Assembly (NCBI RefSeq): GCF_002929355.1
Contig: NZ_PJIR01000009.1
Coordinates: 1 to 64,000 of the forward strand
Reading direction: 5' to 3'
DNA: 64,000 bases
Source of the DNA: Arthrobacter sp. B0490
GTDB taxonomy: Bacteria > Actinomycetota > Actinomycetes > Actinomycetales > Micrococcaceae
Position numbers and translations under genes: made by a program. Below the pieces are notes generated by a model. That model ran no database searches and was not told the origin of the DNA. It saw only the letters and a list, made by a program, of their open reading frames with translations. This document shows positions 45,322 to 54,076 of this stretch, one piece after another; position 1 is the stretch's first letter; each line of letters opens with the position of its first letter.

Positions 45322-45876
45322 ATGGCCGATAGCGTCGAACTCCTGCTGGCCCCGGCGTCGGAGGGATTCCTGCTCGAGGACTGGGCCGCGCTGGAGGCCG
45401 CAGGCCTGCCCAACCAGTCGCAGCACCAGTCCTTCAGTAACGCCCCGCACATCACGCTGGCGGCCGCGGCGCGGATCGACGACCGCTACGACGCCGACCT
45501 CGCCTCCGCCGCCGAGGGGGACGCGCCGGCGCTGGTCACGGCGGGGTTCCTCGTCTTCCCGACCCGGCGGAAGTTCGTGCTCGCGCGGCAGGTCGTGGCC
45601 GACGCCGCCCTGACCGAGCTGCACCGGCGGATCTGGGCGGCCCTCGACGGTGTCCCGGACGCCGTGCCGACCACCGTCCCCGGGGCGTGGACGCCGCACA
45701 TCACCCTCGGCCACGGTCTCTCCGCGGACCAACTGGCCGTGGCCCTCGGAATCCTGCGGGACCGTCCGCCCGAGCGGCTCGACGCCGGGATCGTCCGGCG
45801 CTGGGACGCGAAGGAGAAGCGCCTCGTGCTGCTCGGCGGGGGCGACGGGCCGTCAGCGGGCTCCGGCCCGCAGTGA
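45322..45876 (+). CDS. 2'-5' RNA ligase-type 2H phosphoesterase
   Basis: A 184-residue protein with the two catalytic motifs of the 2H family: PHITLAAAA (His43) and TPHITLGHG (His126), spaced as in LigT-like cyclic phosphodiesterases. It probably acts on 2',3'-cyclic phosphates or 2'-5' linkages of RNA or of a nucleotide; the substrate is unknown. Its last 24 bases overlap the end of the convergent lipase-maturation gene. Confidence 0.85.
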   Translation: MADSVELLLAPASEGFLLEDWAALEAAGLPNQSQHQSFSNAPHITLAAAARIDDRYDADLASAAEGDAPALVTAGFLVFPTRRKFVLARQVVADAALTELHRRIWAALDGVPDAVPTTVPGAWTPHITLGHGLSADQLAVALGILRDRPPERLDAGIVRRWDAKEKRLVLLGGGDGPSAGSGPQ

Positions 45877-47295
45877 CGCCGGGCTGACGAGGACGCCCTC
45901 CGGTTCGCGGATCCACACCAGACCCGTCCGCCGTTTCTCCTCCCGCGTCGCGAACCGGTAGACGAAGATGCGCGCCCGCACGTAGCGGGGCCGGGCGCCG
46001 TCGAACGGGTCCTTCCGCAGCAGTTTCAGGATCAGCGGGTCCGCCTGGAGGAGCTTGGCCAGGAACGGCGTGAACCAGCCCCCGTCGGATCCGAGTGCGA
46101 GGAACCACATCATCCAGTCGAGGCGCAGGTGGTAGGGCGCGAACTGGCGCGGCATCCGGGAGGGGTCCCCGGGCTTGCCCTTGAACTCGTACTCGCGCCA
46201 CTGCGCGCCGGGGCCGACGTCGTCGAGCGTCCCCTCCACGATCACCTCGTAGCGGACCTGCGTGACGCTGCCGAACGCACCGTAGGCGTTGCCGAGGTGC
46301 CAGCGGTTGAAGCTCGCGTTCATCAGCTGCCGGCGGGCGAACAGGTTCACGAGCGCCGGCCTGCTGAGGTAGGCGAGGAGCAGCATCGCGAGGACGACGA
46401 CGAGCGTGAACCACAGGGGCGTCGGTGCGTAGGAGCCGGACAGGTCGAGCGCCGGGAACACCGCCTCGTAGAAGGAGTCGGGGACGGCCCCGAACGCCAG
46501 GATGATCGTCAGCGTGTTGAGCCACGCGAAATTGCCGGACAGCACCAGCCAGCCCTGGGTCACGATCATCACCAGCGCGGCGAAGCCGGCGACCGGCTGG
46601 GGTGCGAAGAGGAGGAACGGCACGGCGAGCTGCGTGACGTGGTTGCCCGCCACCTCGACCCGGTGCAGCGGCCTGGGCAGGAGGTGGAAGAACCGGCTGG
46701 CCGGGTTCGGCATCGGCTGGGTCTCGTGGTGGTAGTACAGGGCCGTCAGGTCACGCCACGAGCGGTCGCCGCGCATCTTGATCATGCCCGCACCGAACTC
46801 GAGGCGGAACACGAGCCAGCGGATCATCAGCAGCACCAGGAAGGGCGGTGCCACCTCGTCGGATCCGAGGAACGCCACGATGAAGCCGGCCTCGAGCAGG
46901 AGGCTCTCCCAGCCGAACCCGTAGAAGGTCTGGCCCACGTTCACGATCGACGTGTAAAGCCACCAGACGCCGAGGAACGCCGCGAGCGGCAGCCAGGGCG
47001 GTCCGGCCTGCGGAAGCCCGAGGACCAGCAACCCGGACACCGCCGCGCCCGTCCAGGCCACCGCCAGGAGCAGGCGGTCGGAGTAGCGCCGGTGGAAGAG
47101 GGAGGGGCCGGCGCGGTGGCCGGCCCGCTCGAGGAACGCCGGCACGGGCATCAGGCCCTTCTCGCCGAGGAGGGCCGGGAACTGGGCTGCCGCCGACAGG
47201 AAGGCGATCAGGTACACGGCCGCCACGCCGCGCTGCACGATCTGCCGGCCCACCTCGTAGTCCTCGGCCGTCAGGACCCCGGTCACCCACTCCAT
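45853..47295 (-). CDS. Lipase maturation factor-like membrane protein
   Basis: About 480 residues with seven or more transmembrane helices, from ATG 47295 (MEWVTGVLTAEDYEVGRQIV). The conserved LMF-type core is seen as TSIVNVGQTFYGFGWESLLLE, FRLEFGAGMIKMRGDRSWRD and LYYHHETQPMPNPAS. The C-terminal region has REYEFKGKPGDPSRMPRQFA and YHLRLDWMMWFLAL. Eukaryotic LMF1 helps fold lipases; the bacterial function is unknown. The end overlaps the convergent 2H gene. Confidence 0.88.
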   Translation of the reverse strand: MEWVTGVLTAEDYEVGRQIVQRGVAAVYLIAFLSAAAQFPALLGEKGLMPVPAFLERAGHRAGPSLFHRRYSDRLLLAVAWTGAAVSGLLVLGLPQAGPPWLPLAAFLGVWWLYTSIVNVGQTFYGFGWESLLLEAGFIVAFLGSDEVAPPFLVLLMIRWLVFRLEFGAGMIKMRGDRSWRDLTALYYHHETQPMPNPASRFFHLLPRPLHRVEVAGNHVTQLAVPFLLFAPQPVAGFAALVMIVTQGWLVLSGNFAWLNTLTIILAFGAVPDSFYEAVFPALDLSGSYAPTPLWFTLVVVLAMLLLAYLSRPALVNLFARRQLMNASFNRWHLGNAYGAFGSVTQVRYEVIVEGTLDDVGPGAQWREYEFKGKPGDPSRMPRQFAPYHLRLDWMMWFLALGSDGGWFTPFLAKLLQADPLILKLLRKDPFDGARPRYVRARIFVYRFATREEKRRTGLVWIREPEGVLVSPASLRAGAR

Positions 47296-47455
47296 GCCTC
47301 CAGCGTCGTGTTCCCGCGGAGACGCCGTCAAGAGGGACGGCCGCGCCGAGGAGAGGCGCGTTCTGCCGGCGTCCGGGTGCTCCACGGCATCACCAGGACG
47401 CCGGCGACCCGGTCCTCACGGTGCAGTCAGGACGGCCGTCGTTCCAGGGCGGGCT

Positions 47456-48886
47456 TCAGCCCAGGTGGTCCACGAGCCGGCCGGCGATACCGGTGTAGAG
47501 CGCGGGGGACAGGGCGAGCAGGCGCCGCTCGGCGTCGTCGCTCAGTCCGAGGCTGCCGACGAACTCCCGCATCCGGTCCGCGTCCACACGGTGCCCGCGG
47601 GTCAGCTCCTTGAGCCGCTCGTACGGGTCGTCGAGGCCGGGCACGCCCGCGATCGCCTCGGCCCTCATGACCATCTGCACCGCTTCGCCGAGGACCTCCC
47701 AATTCCCGTCGAGGTCCGCCGCGAGGACGTCGTCGGCCACGTCGAGCCGGGCCAGGCCCTTCGCCACGTTCGAGATGGCGAGCAGCGAGTGGCCGAGGGC
47801 GACGCCGATGTTGCGCTGGCTCGACGAGTCCGTCAGGTCGCGCTGCCAGCGCGAGGTCACGAGGGTCGACGCCAGGACGTCGAGCAGCGCCGAGGAGATC
47901 TCGAGGTTGGCTTCCGCGTTCTCGAAACGGATCGGGTTGACCTTATGGGGCATCGTCGAGGAACCCGTGGCCCCCGCCACCGGGATCTGGGCGAAGTACC
48001 CGATGGAGATGTAGCTCCAGACGTCCGTGCAGAAGTTGTGCAGGATCCGGTTGAAGCGGGCCATGTCCGAGTACAGCTCCGCCTGCCAGTCATGCGACTC
48101 GATCTGCGTGGTCAGGGGGTTCCAGGTCAGCCCGAGACCCTCGACGAAGGACCGGGAGACGTCCTGCCAGTCGGCCTGCGGTGCCGAGGCGTAATGGGCG
48201 GCGTACGTGCCGGTGGCCCCGTTGATCTTCCCGAGGAACTCCGTGGCGGCGATGCGCTCGAGCTGCCGGGTCAGGCGGTGCGCGACGACGGCCATCTCCT
48301 TGCCCAGCGTGGTGGGCGTGGCCGGCTGCCCGTGGGTACGGGACAGCATCGGGGTGTCCCTCGTGGACCGCGCGAGATCCGCGATCGACGCGACGAGGTC
48401 GCGGGCGGCAGGGAGCCACGTCTCGAGGACGGCCCCCTTGATCCCCAGGGCGTAGGAGAGGTTGTTGATGTCCTCCGAGGTGCAGCCGAAGTGGACGAGG
48501 GGCTTCAGGCGGCCGATGCCGAGACCCTCCAGGCGCCGTCCGAGGTAGTACTCCACGGCTTTGACGTCATGCACCGTCACGGCCTCGATGTCGCCGAGCT
48601 CGGCCACGGAGCCTGCGTCGAAGGAGGTGACGACGGCGCGGAGGCCGGCCTCCTGCTCCGCGCCGAGCGGCTCGGCGCCGGGGAGGACGGAGCGGCCGGT
48701 GAGGTGGATGAGCCATTCGACCTCGACGTGCACGCGGTCCCGGTTGAGTGCCGCCTCGGAGAGGAAATCGATGAGCGGGGCGACCGCCTCCCGGTACCGG
48801 CCGTCGAGCGGGCCGAGGGTCAGCGAGGTCCCCTCGCCTCGGGGCAGCGCAGCGAATTCAACCCGGGACAGTGAGGAGTCAGCCAT
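47456..48886 (-). CDS. purB: Adenylosuccinate lyase
   Basis: A 476-residue fumarase-superfamily enzyme that splits adenylosuccinate and SAICAR in purine biosynthesis. The catalytic loop signature GSSTMPHKVNPIRFENAE is near residues 306-323, and other conserved patches are GCTSEDINNLSY and THGQPATPTTLGKE. The start ATG 48886 has GGGAG upstream; the longer GC-rich extension is not supported. It stands alone on the minus strand, with about 160 bases to the lipase-maturation gene and 119 to the WXG100-like gene. Length fits the long PurB class. Confidence 0.95.
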   Translation of the reverse strand: MADSSLSRVEFAALPRGEGTSLTLGPLDGRYREAVAPLIDFLSEAALNRDRVHVEVEWLIHLTGRSVLPGAEPLGAEQEAGLRAVVTSFDAGSVAELGDIEAVTVHDVKAVEYYLGRRLEGLGIGRLKPLVHFGCTSEDINNLSYALGIKGAVLETWLPAARDLVASIADLARSTRDTPMLSRTHGQPATPTTLGKEMAVVAHRLTRQLERIAATEFLGKINGATGTYAAHYASAPQADWQDVSRSFVEGLGLTWNPLTTQIESHDWQAELYSDMARFNRILHNFCTDVWSYISIGYFAQIPVAGATGSSTMPHKVNPIRFENAEANLEISSALLDVLASTLVTSRWQRDLTDSSSQRNIGVALGHSLLAISNVAKGLARLDVADDVLAADLDGNWEVLGEAVQMVMRAEAIAGVPGLDDPYERLKELTRGHRVDADRMREFVGSLGLSDDAERRLLALSPALYTGIAGRLVDHLG

Positions 48887-49005
48887 GCTCCCATCATTCC
48901 ACGGCACGGGTGGGGGGCCCGTGCCGCTGTCCACATCGCCTCCGGTCCCTCCGCGGCCGGCCACGCGCCCTCCTAGCATCGGGGTATGCCAGGAAGGGGG
49001 ACGCG

Positions 49006-49311
49006 ATGGACAGCGGAGCGGGCGCTGCAGCCTGTGAGCCCGGAGCCGCCGCCAGCGGCCGGGTCGAGGCGATGGCGGCCGCCCTCCGGTGGCATGCGGG
49101 GCAGCTCGAGGGCATCCGGCACCACGCGCTGTCGGTGTCCCTGCTCGCCTGGGAGTCGCCCGCCGGCACGGCCTTCACGGTGTATCTCGCCGAACGCTGC
49201 ACCGAGCTGTCCAGGACCGTCGACCTGCTCGAATCGGCGGCCGGAGAACTGGGTGTCTACGGAGGGCTCCTCCGGGAGGCCGAACTCCTGCAGGCTCAGG
49301 GGGCGGAATGA
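49006..49311 (+). CDS. WXG100-like small helical protein
   Basis: A 101-residue protein with AGGAAGGGGG just before the ATG. The central helix-turn-helix carries WESPAGTAF (W-x-S-x-A-x-x-F), the bend motif seen in WXG100 and related type VII substrates, between an N-terminal helix (ALRWHAGQLEGIRHHALSVS) and a C-terminal helix (ERCTELSRTVDLLESAAGEL). It has no signal peptide. It overlaps the next gene by four bases (ATGA) and is probably its partner: small WXG-like proteins encoded before a larger effector often serve as co-secretion partners. Secretion is inferred, as no type VII ATPase gene is in the window. Confidence 0.65.
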   Translation: MDSGAGAAACEPGAAASGRVEAMAAALRWHAGQLEGIRHHALSVSLLAWESPAGTAFTVYLAERCTELSRTVDLLESAAGELGVYGGLLREAELLQAQGAE

Positions 49312-50588
49312 CGGACGGCCTCGGACCCGTGCAGGGCGACGACGGTCCCCTGGTCCTCCGCGGCGGTGTGGGCGGCATCCGGTTCCAGTGGGAGGAGCTG
49401 GAGGAGGCCGCGCGGGTACTCGCGCTCCTCGCGACCGATACCGAAGACGTGGCCGCCGCGCTCACCTACCTCGACCGGGACCTGGCCGACCTGCCCTGGC
49501 GGATCCTCCACCTCCAGCCGCCCGGAGGCGTCGCAGGACCGTCCTACCAGGCGGCCCTCGCCCACCTCGATGCGGCGTGGACCTCGGCGCTCGACAACGG
49601 CCGCACCCTGTCCGCCACCGGGGACAGGCTGAGTGCGAGCCTGCTGGCCTACCGGCTGGCGGACGGCGTCGCCGTCGCCGTGACCGAGGCGGCCCGGTCG
49701 AGGAATGCGGCGACCGCACGGGCCCTCGCCCGCGGAGCCATCGACAGCGGGGCGGTGGAGGTGGGCCCGATCGAGCTCCACGGCGGGGACACCGGCGCGG
49801 ACGTCGCCTTCGACGGCACGGTCACGGGAGTCGTCGACCGCCTGGCCGCCGTCGAGGCCGAGGACCCGGGGACCTTCGAGGTGCTCCGGGCAGGGACCGC
49901 CGCCGACCCGGTCTACGTCGTCGTCCTCCCGGGCACGCAGGCGGGGAGGGTGCGCGGCGACGGCAGCAATCCGTTCGACGCGGGCGGGATCGCCGAGGCG
50001 GTGGGGGAGGACAGCCGATTCACCGGAGCGGCCGTCCTCGACGCCCTCGAGCAGGCCGGGGCGCGGGACGGGGATGCACTCCTGATCGCCGGTTACAGCC
50101 AGGGCGGTCTCCACGCCGTCAACCTCGCCGGCCCGGACGGGCTGGGGGGACGGTACGACGTCCAGCTGGTCCTGACCGTCGGCGCTCCCACGGGGATCCA
50201 CGCGTCCGGGGCGAGCGAGTACCTCCATCTCGAACACCGCGACGACGCCGTGCCGCGGCTCGACACGCTGCCCAACGAGGACGGCCGCCACCGGACCACC
50301 GTCGGCCTCGACAACCCCGTGCCGGGCCCCGGACGGCGGGACGGCCCGCTGGCGGGGCGGCCGGGCCTCGGGCCTGCCCACACGCTCGCGAACTACGCGG
50401 CCGGGGCGCGGCTCGTGGACGCGAGCGACGCCCCGTCCCTCGCCCCGGCGGCCGCCCTGCTCGCGACGGCGGCGGCCACCGGGACGGCCCGCCGCTACTC
50501 CTTCACCGCCACCCGGCGTCCCGACCCGCCACGGGCCGCAGCCCCGCCGCGCGGGCCCCGGGACGGCGGGTCTAGGCTGAACCCATGA
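49308..50588 (+). CDS. Helical N-terminus plus alpha/beta-hydrolase protein
   Basis: A 426-residue protein. Residues 1-150 are helical with a coiled, LXG-like look (LEEAARVLALLATDTEDVAA). The rest resembles an alpha/beta-hydrolase: VVVLPGTQAGRV, then GYSQGG at about 262-267 as the nucleophile elbow (G-x-S-x-G), then an Asp/His-containing end with LEHRDDAVPRLD and LGPAHTLANYAAG. Residues after about 390 are Pro/Ala/Arg-rich. It could be a secreted lipase or esterase effector paired with the WXG100-like protein, but no immunity gene is visible. The stop overlaps the aminotransferase start by four bases. Confidence 0.7.
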   Translation: MTDGLGPVQGDDGPLVLRGGVGGIRFQWEELEEAARVLALLATDTEDVAAALTYLDRDLADLPWRILHLQPPGGVAGPSYQAALAHLDAAWTSALDNGRTLSATGDRLSASLLAYRLADGVAVAVTEAARSRNAATARALARGAIDSGAVEVGPIELHGGDTGADVAFDGTVTGVVDRLAAVEAEDPGTFEVLRAGTAADPVYVVVLPGTQAGRVRGDGSNPFDAGGIAEAVGEDSRFTGAAVLDALEQAGARDGDALLIAGYSQGGLHAVNLAGPDGLGGRYDVQLVLTVGAPTGIHASGASEYLHLEHRDDAVPRLDTLPNEDGRHRTTVGLDNPVPGPGRRDGPLAGRPGLGPAHTLANYAAGARLVDASDAPSLAPAAALLATAAATGTARRYSFTATRRPDPPRAAAPPRGPRDGGSRLNP

Positions 50589-51745
50589 CGTCGATCGATG
50601 ACCTTCCGGCAACGCCCTCCGACCACGCGCCCGCGGACACCCGCAGCGGGACAGGCGTCCAGCCGCGGAACGTGCTCGGGAGGCTCCCGCGCTACGCGGC
50701 GGGCAAGCCCCCCGTCGTCGTGGAGGGACTGGAGAGCTTCAAGCTCTCCTCGAACGAGAATCCGCTGCCGCCCCTTCCCGCGGTGCTCGAGGCGATCGCG
50801 GCCGAGACCTCGATCAACCGCTACCCGGACCCCCTGACGACGGCCCTGCGCACCGAACTGGCGGCGTACCTGGGGGTGCCGCCCACCGACATCGTGACCG
50901 GGGCCGGCAGCCTCGGCGCCCTGAACCAGATCCTCGCCACCTTCGCCGGGCAGAACGACTTTGACGCGCCCGACGAGGTGGTCTACGCGTGGCGTTCCTT
51001 CGAGGCCTACCCCATCAGCGTGGGCCTCGCCGGCGCCACGGGCGTGCAGGTCCCGGTCCGCGCGGACGGCACCCACGATCTCGAGGCGATGGCGCGCGCC
51101 ATCACCGACCGCACGCGCGTGGTCCTGCTCTGCACGCCCAACAACCCGACGGGGCCGATCCTCACGCGGGACGAGGTGGTCGGCTTCCTCGCGAAGGTGC
51201 CGCGGCACGTCGTCGTGGTGATCGACGAGGCGTACCAGGAGTTCGTCCGGCACGCCGACGCCGTCGACGGCATCGAGCTCTACCGGGAGCACCCGAACGT
51301 CATCGTCCTCCGGACCTTCTCGAAGGCCCACGGTCTCGCGGGCCTCCGGGTCGGGTACTCGGTCGCCCAGCAGGGGCTCACCGAACACCTGCGGGTGAGC
51401 GCGGTACCGTTCGCCGTGTCCCAGGTCGCCGAGCGCGCCGCCGTGACGTCGCTCCGGCACATCGACGAGGTCGAGGCCCGGGTCCAGTCCATCGTGGACG
51501 AACGGACCAGGGTGGTCGCAGGCCTCCGCGCACTGGGCTGGACGATCCCCGAGGCCGAGGGGAACTTCGTGTGGCTGTCACTCGGCGAACACACCCAGGA
51601 CTTCGCGGCGAAAGCCGCGGAGCGGGCCCTGTCGGTGCGGGCGTTCGGCGCCGAAGGCGTGCGGGTCTCCATCGGGGAGGACGCAGCCAACACCCGTTTC
51701 CTGCAGCTGTGCGGAGAGTACAGCCACCGCCCCGTCGAGGGGTGA
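50585..51745 (+). CDS. Histidinol-phosphate/aromatic aminotransferase
   Basis: A 386-residue class II PLP aminotransferase. The conserved segments are LSSNENPLPPLP (N-terminal substrate loop), CTPNNPTGPI, VVVIDEAYQEFV and the PLP-lysine region RTFSKAHGLAGLRVGY, the pattern of HisC-type enzymes. A copy beside 2-oxoacid dehydrogenase genes rather than in the his operon suggests the HisC2/Pat type that acts on aromatic amino acids. It overlaps the hydrolase gene by four bases and ends 135 bases before the E1-alpha gene. Confidence 0.9.
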   Translation: MTSIDDLPATPSDHAPADTRSGTGVQPRNVLGRLPRYAAGKPPVVVEGLESFKLSSNENPLPPLPAVLEAIAAETSINRYPDPLTTALRTELAAYLGVPPTDIVTGAGSLGALNQILATFAGQNDFDAPDEVVYAWRSFEAYPISVGLAGATGVQVPVRADGTHDLEAMARAITDRTRVVLLCTPNNPTGPILTRDEVVGFLAKVPRHVVVVIDEAYQEFVRHADAVDGIELYREHPNVIVLRTFSKAHGLAGLRVGYSVAQQGLTEHLRVSAVPFAVSQVAERAAVTSLRHIDEVEARVQSIVDERTRVVAGLRALGWTIPEAEGNFVWLSLGEHTQDFAAKAAERALSVRAFGAEGVRVSIGEDAANTRFLQLCGEYSHRPVEG

Positions 51746-51880
51746 GATCGTCTTAAATAGGCCCACGAGCACGCGCTGACTAGTCTTGGTCAGGATGCCG
51801 CCGGAACATATGTTCTCCGGTGTATGACTTACGGTACACATTCCTATCACGGAATGTATTGCCTCGGGTGAGGAGCAGGA
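51746..51880 (+). promoter_or_regulatory. Control region of the 2-oxoacid dehydrogenase operon
   Basis: This gap holds two inverted repeats. The first, GAACATATGTTC at 51804-51815, is a 12-bp palindrome inside CCG-GAACATATGTTC-TCCGG. The second is ACATTCC at 51838-51844 paired with GGAATGT at 51851-51857, separated by TATCAC. A CTTAAATAGG sequence lies at about 51765. GAGGAGCAGG before ATG 51881 is the ribosome binding site. The palindromes are likely operators, perhaps for an Lrp/AsnC- or GntR-type regulator that is not encoded here. Confidence 0.6.
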
Positions 51881-53092
51881 ATGAACAGCAGCCGATTGCC
51901 GGCAGCGGAGTTCGAGGTCGAGGAGATCGTGCGCGCCACGCACCCCCCGTACCCCGACGGGGAACACGGCGTGGAGACGCTGCAGGTCCTCGCCCCCGAC
52001 GGCACCATGGCCCGCAGCCTCGGCGCGCGCATCGCCGGGCACACCGTCGACCTCTCGCCCTACCTCGCCGCGGACGCCGACCACCTGCGCTCGCTGTACC
52101 GGGACATGTTCCTGATCCGCCGCTTCGACCAGGAGTCCACGGCCCTGCAGCGGCAGGGCCAACTGGCGCTCTGGGTCCCGCTCACGGGCCAGGAGGCCGC
52201 GCAGATCGGTTCCGGCAGGGCCCTCGCGCCGCAGGACTACGCCTTCCCCACCTATCGGGAGCATGGGGTGGCCCTGACCCGCGGAGTGGAGCTCGCCGAG
52301 ATCCTCCGCCTGTTCAGGGGTGTGACGAACGGCGGCTGGGACCCCCGCGAGCGGAACTTCCACCTGTACACGCTGGTGCTGGCGGCGCAGTCCCTGCACG
52401 CCGTCGGGTACGCCATGGGCCTGCAGCGGGACCAGCTCGCCGATCCGACCCTTCCCCCGGCAGCCTCCATCGCGTACTTCGGCGACGGCGCGAGCTCGGA
52501 GGGCGACATCCACGAGTCCATGGTGTTCGCCGCGTCCTTCGACGCGCCCGTGGTGTTCTTCTGCCAGAACAACCAATGGGCCATCTCCGTGCCCTCGAGC
52601 GTTCAGACGAAGGTTCCCCTCGCCCAGCGGGCGGACGGCTACGGCTTCCCGGGCGTCCGGGTGGACGGCAACGACGTCGTGGCGGTCGAGGCCGTCACGC
52701 GCTGGGCCCTCGAGCATGCACGCTCCGGCAGGGGGCCGGTGCTGATCGAGGCCTACACGTACCGGATGAGCGCCCACACCACGGCCGACGACCCCAGCAA
52801 GTACCGGCTGTCCCGCGACGAGCAGGAGTGGCAGCCCCGCGATCCGTTGGTCCGGCTCGAGACCTACCTCCGCTTGGCGGGCCTCGCCGGGGACGACTTC
52901 TTCGACGACCTCGGCACCGAGGCCGCCACCATGGCCGTGGAACTTCGCCGGTCGGTGCTGTCCATGACGGCGCCGGACCTCGCCAGCCGCTTCGCCGCGG
53001 TCTACGCGGAACCGCATCCCCTGGTCCAGGAGGAACTCCGGTTCTTCGAGCAGTACCAGGCCGGCTTCGCCGATGAAGGGAAGCACGCCTGA
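51881..53092 (+). CDS. Branched-chain/pyruvate-type 2-oxoacid dehydrogenase E1-alpha
   Basis: A 403-residue thiamine-diphosphate enzyme subunit. The TPP/Mg motif is GDGASSEGDIHESMVFA followed by VFFCQNNQWAIS, at about residues 204-235. SAHTTADDPSKYR in the second half is the phosphorylation-loop-like region conserved in branched-chain E1-alpha. Decarboxylates a 2-oxo acid and passes the acyl group to E2 lipoate with E1-beta. Length and sequence resemble BkdA of actinobacteria. Its stop overlaps the E1-beta start by one base. Confidence 0.92.
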   Translation: MNSSRLPAAEFEVEEIVRATHPPYPDGEHGVETLQVLAPDGTMARSLGARIAGHTVDLSPYLAADADHLRSLYRDMFLIRRFDQESTALQRQGQLALWVPLTGQEAAQIGSGRALAPQDYAFPTYREHGVALTRGVELAEILRLFRGVTNGGWDPRERNFHLYTLVLAAQSLHAVGYAMGLQRDQLADPTLPPAASIAYFGDGASSEGDIHESMVFAASFDAPVVFFCQNNQWAISVPSSVQTKVPLAQRADGYGFPGVRVDGNDVVAVEAVTRWALEHARSGRGPVLIEAYTYRMSAHTTADDPSKYRLSRDEQEWQPRDPLVRLETYLRLAGLAGDDFFDDLGTEAATMAVELRRSVLSMTAPDLASRFAAVYAEPHPLVQEELRFFEQYQAGFADEGKHA

Positions 53093-54066
53093 TGGCGACG
53101 ATGACCATCGCGAAGGCGATCAACGAAGGACTGCGGGCGTCGCTCGAGAACGATCCGAAGACCCTGCTCATGGGCGAGGACATCGGCGAGCTCGGGGGCG
53201 TCTACCGTGTGACGGACGGCCTGAAGAAGGACTTCGGCGCCCTGCGGGTCGTCGACTCGCCGCTCGCGGAGTCGGGCATCATCGGCACGGCGATCGGGCT
53301 CGCGCTCCGCGGCTACCGCCCCATCTGCGAGATCCAGTTCGACGGCTTCGTCTTCCCCGGCTTCAACCAGATCACCACGCAGCTCGCGAAGCTGCGGACG
53401 CGCAGCGACGGCATGCTGAGCGCGCCCGTGGTCATCCGCATCCCCTACGGGGGCGGGATCGGCAGTGTGGAGCACCACTCCGAGTCGCCCGAGGCGCTCT
53501 TCGCCCATACCGCGGGCCTGCGCATCATCACGCCGTCCAACGCGCAGGACGCCTACTGGATGATCCAGCAGGCGGTCACCTGCGAGGACCCCGTCATCGT
53601 CTTCGAACCCAAGCGCCGGTACTGGCTGAAGGGCGAGGTGGACACGTCCGCGCCGGCCGGGGACCCGTTCTCCGCCTCCGTCCTGCGGTCCGGGACGGAC
53701 GCCACCGTCGTGGCGTACGGTCCGCTGGTGCCCGTGGCGCTCGCCGCGGCCGCCGCCGCGGAGGAGGACGGACGCAGCGTCGAGGTGATCGACCTCCGCT
53801 CCATCTCGCCGATCGACTTCGACACGGTCACCGCGTCGGTGACCCGCACGGGCCGGTTGATCGTCGCCCACGAGGCCCCGACGTTCGGCGGCATCGGCGG
53901 GGAGATCGCCGCGCGCATCTCCGAACGCGCGTTCCTCTCCCTCGAGGCGCCCGTCATCCGCGTGGGCGGGTTCCACATGCCCTACCCCGTGGCGCGTGTG
54001 GAGGAGCAGTACCTGCCGGACATCGACCGCATCCTCGAGGCACTCGACCGTGCCTTCGCGTACTGA
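53092..54066 (+). CDS. 2-oxoacid dehydrogenase E1-beta
   Basis: A 324-residue subunit of the alpha2beta2 E1 complex. Conserved parts are [18 protein letters not shown] near the N terminus, [37 protein letters not shown], and the C-terminal transketolase-type domain with [16 protein letters not shown]. The start is fixed by the overlap with the E1-alpha stop (TGATGG). With its neighbours it forms an E1-alpha/E1-beta/E2 operon; the E3 gene is not in the window and is presumably the shared dihydrolipoamide dehydrogenase. Confidence 0.94.
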   Translation: MATMTIAKAINEGLRASLENDPKTLLMGEDIGELGGVYRVTDGLKKDFGALRVVDSPLAESGIIGTAIGLALRGYRPICEIQFDGFVFPGFNQITTQLAKLRTRSDGMLSAPVVIRIPYGGGIGSVEHHSESPEALFAHTAGLRIITPSNAQDAYWMIQQAVTCEDPVIVFEPKRRYWLKGEVDTSAPAGDPFSASVLRSGTDATVVAYGPLVPVALAAAAAAEEDGRSVEVIDLRSISPIDFDTVTASVTRTGRLIVAHEAPTFGGIGGEIAARISERAFLSLEAPVIRVGGFHMPYPVARVEEQYLPDIDRILEALDRAFAY

Positions 54067-54076
54067 AGGACCGCCC

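Noticed and set aside
49308..50588. Reading the hydrolase protein as a phage or toxin-antitoxin gene
   Set aside because: No phage genes or antitoxin-like partner lie nearby; the WXG-type partner suggests another explanation.
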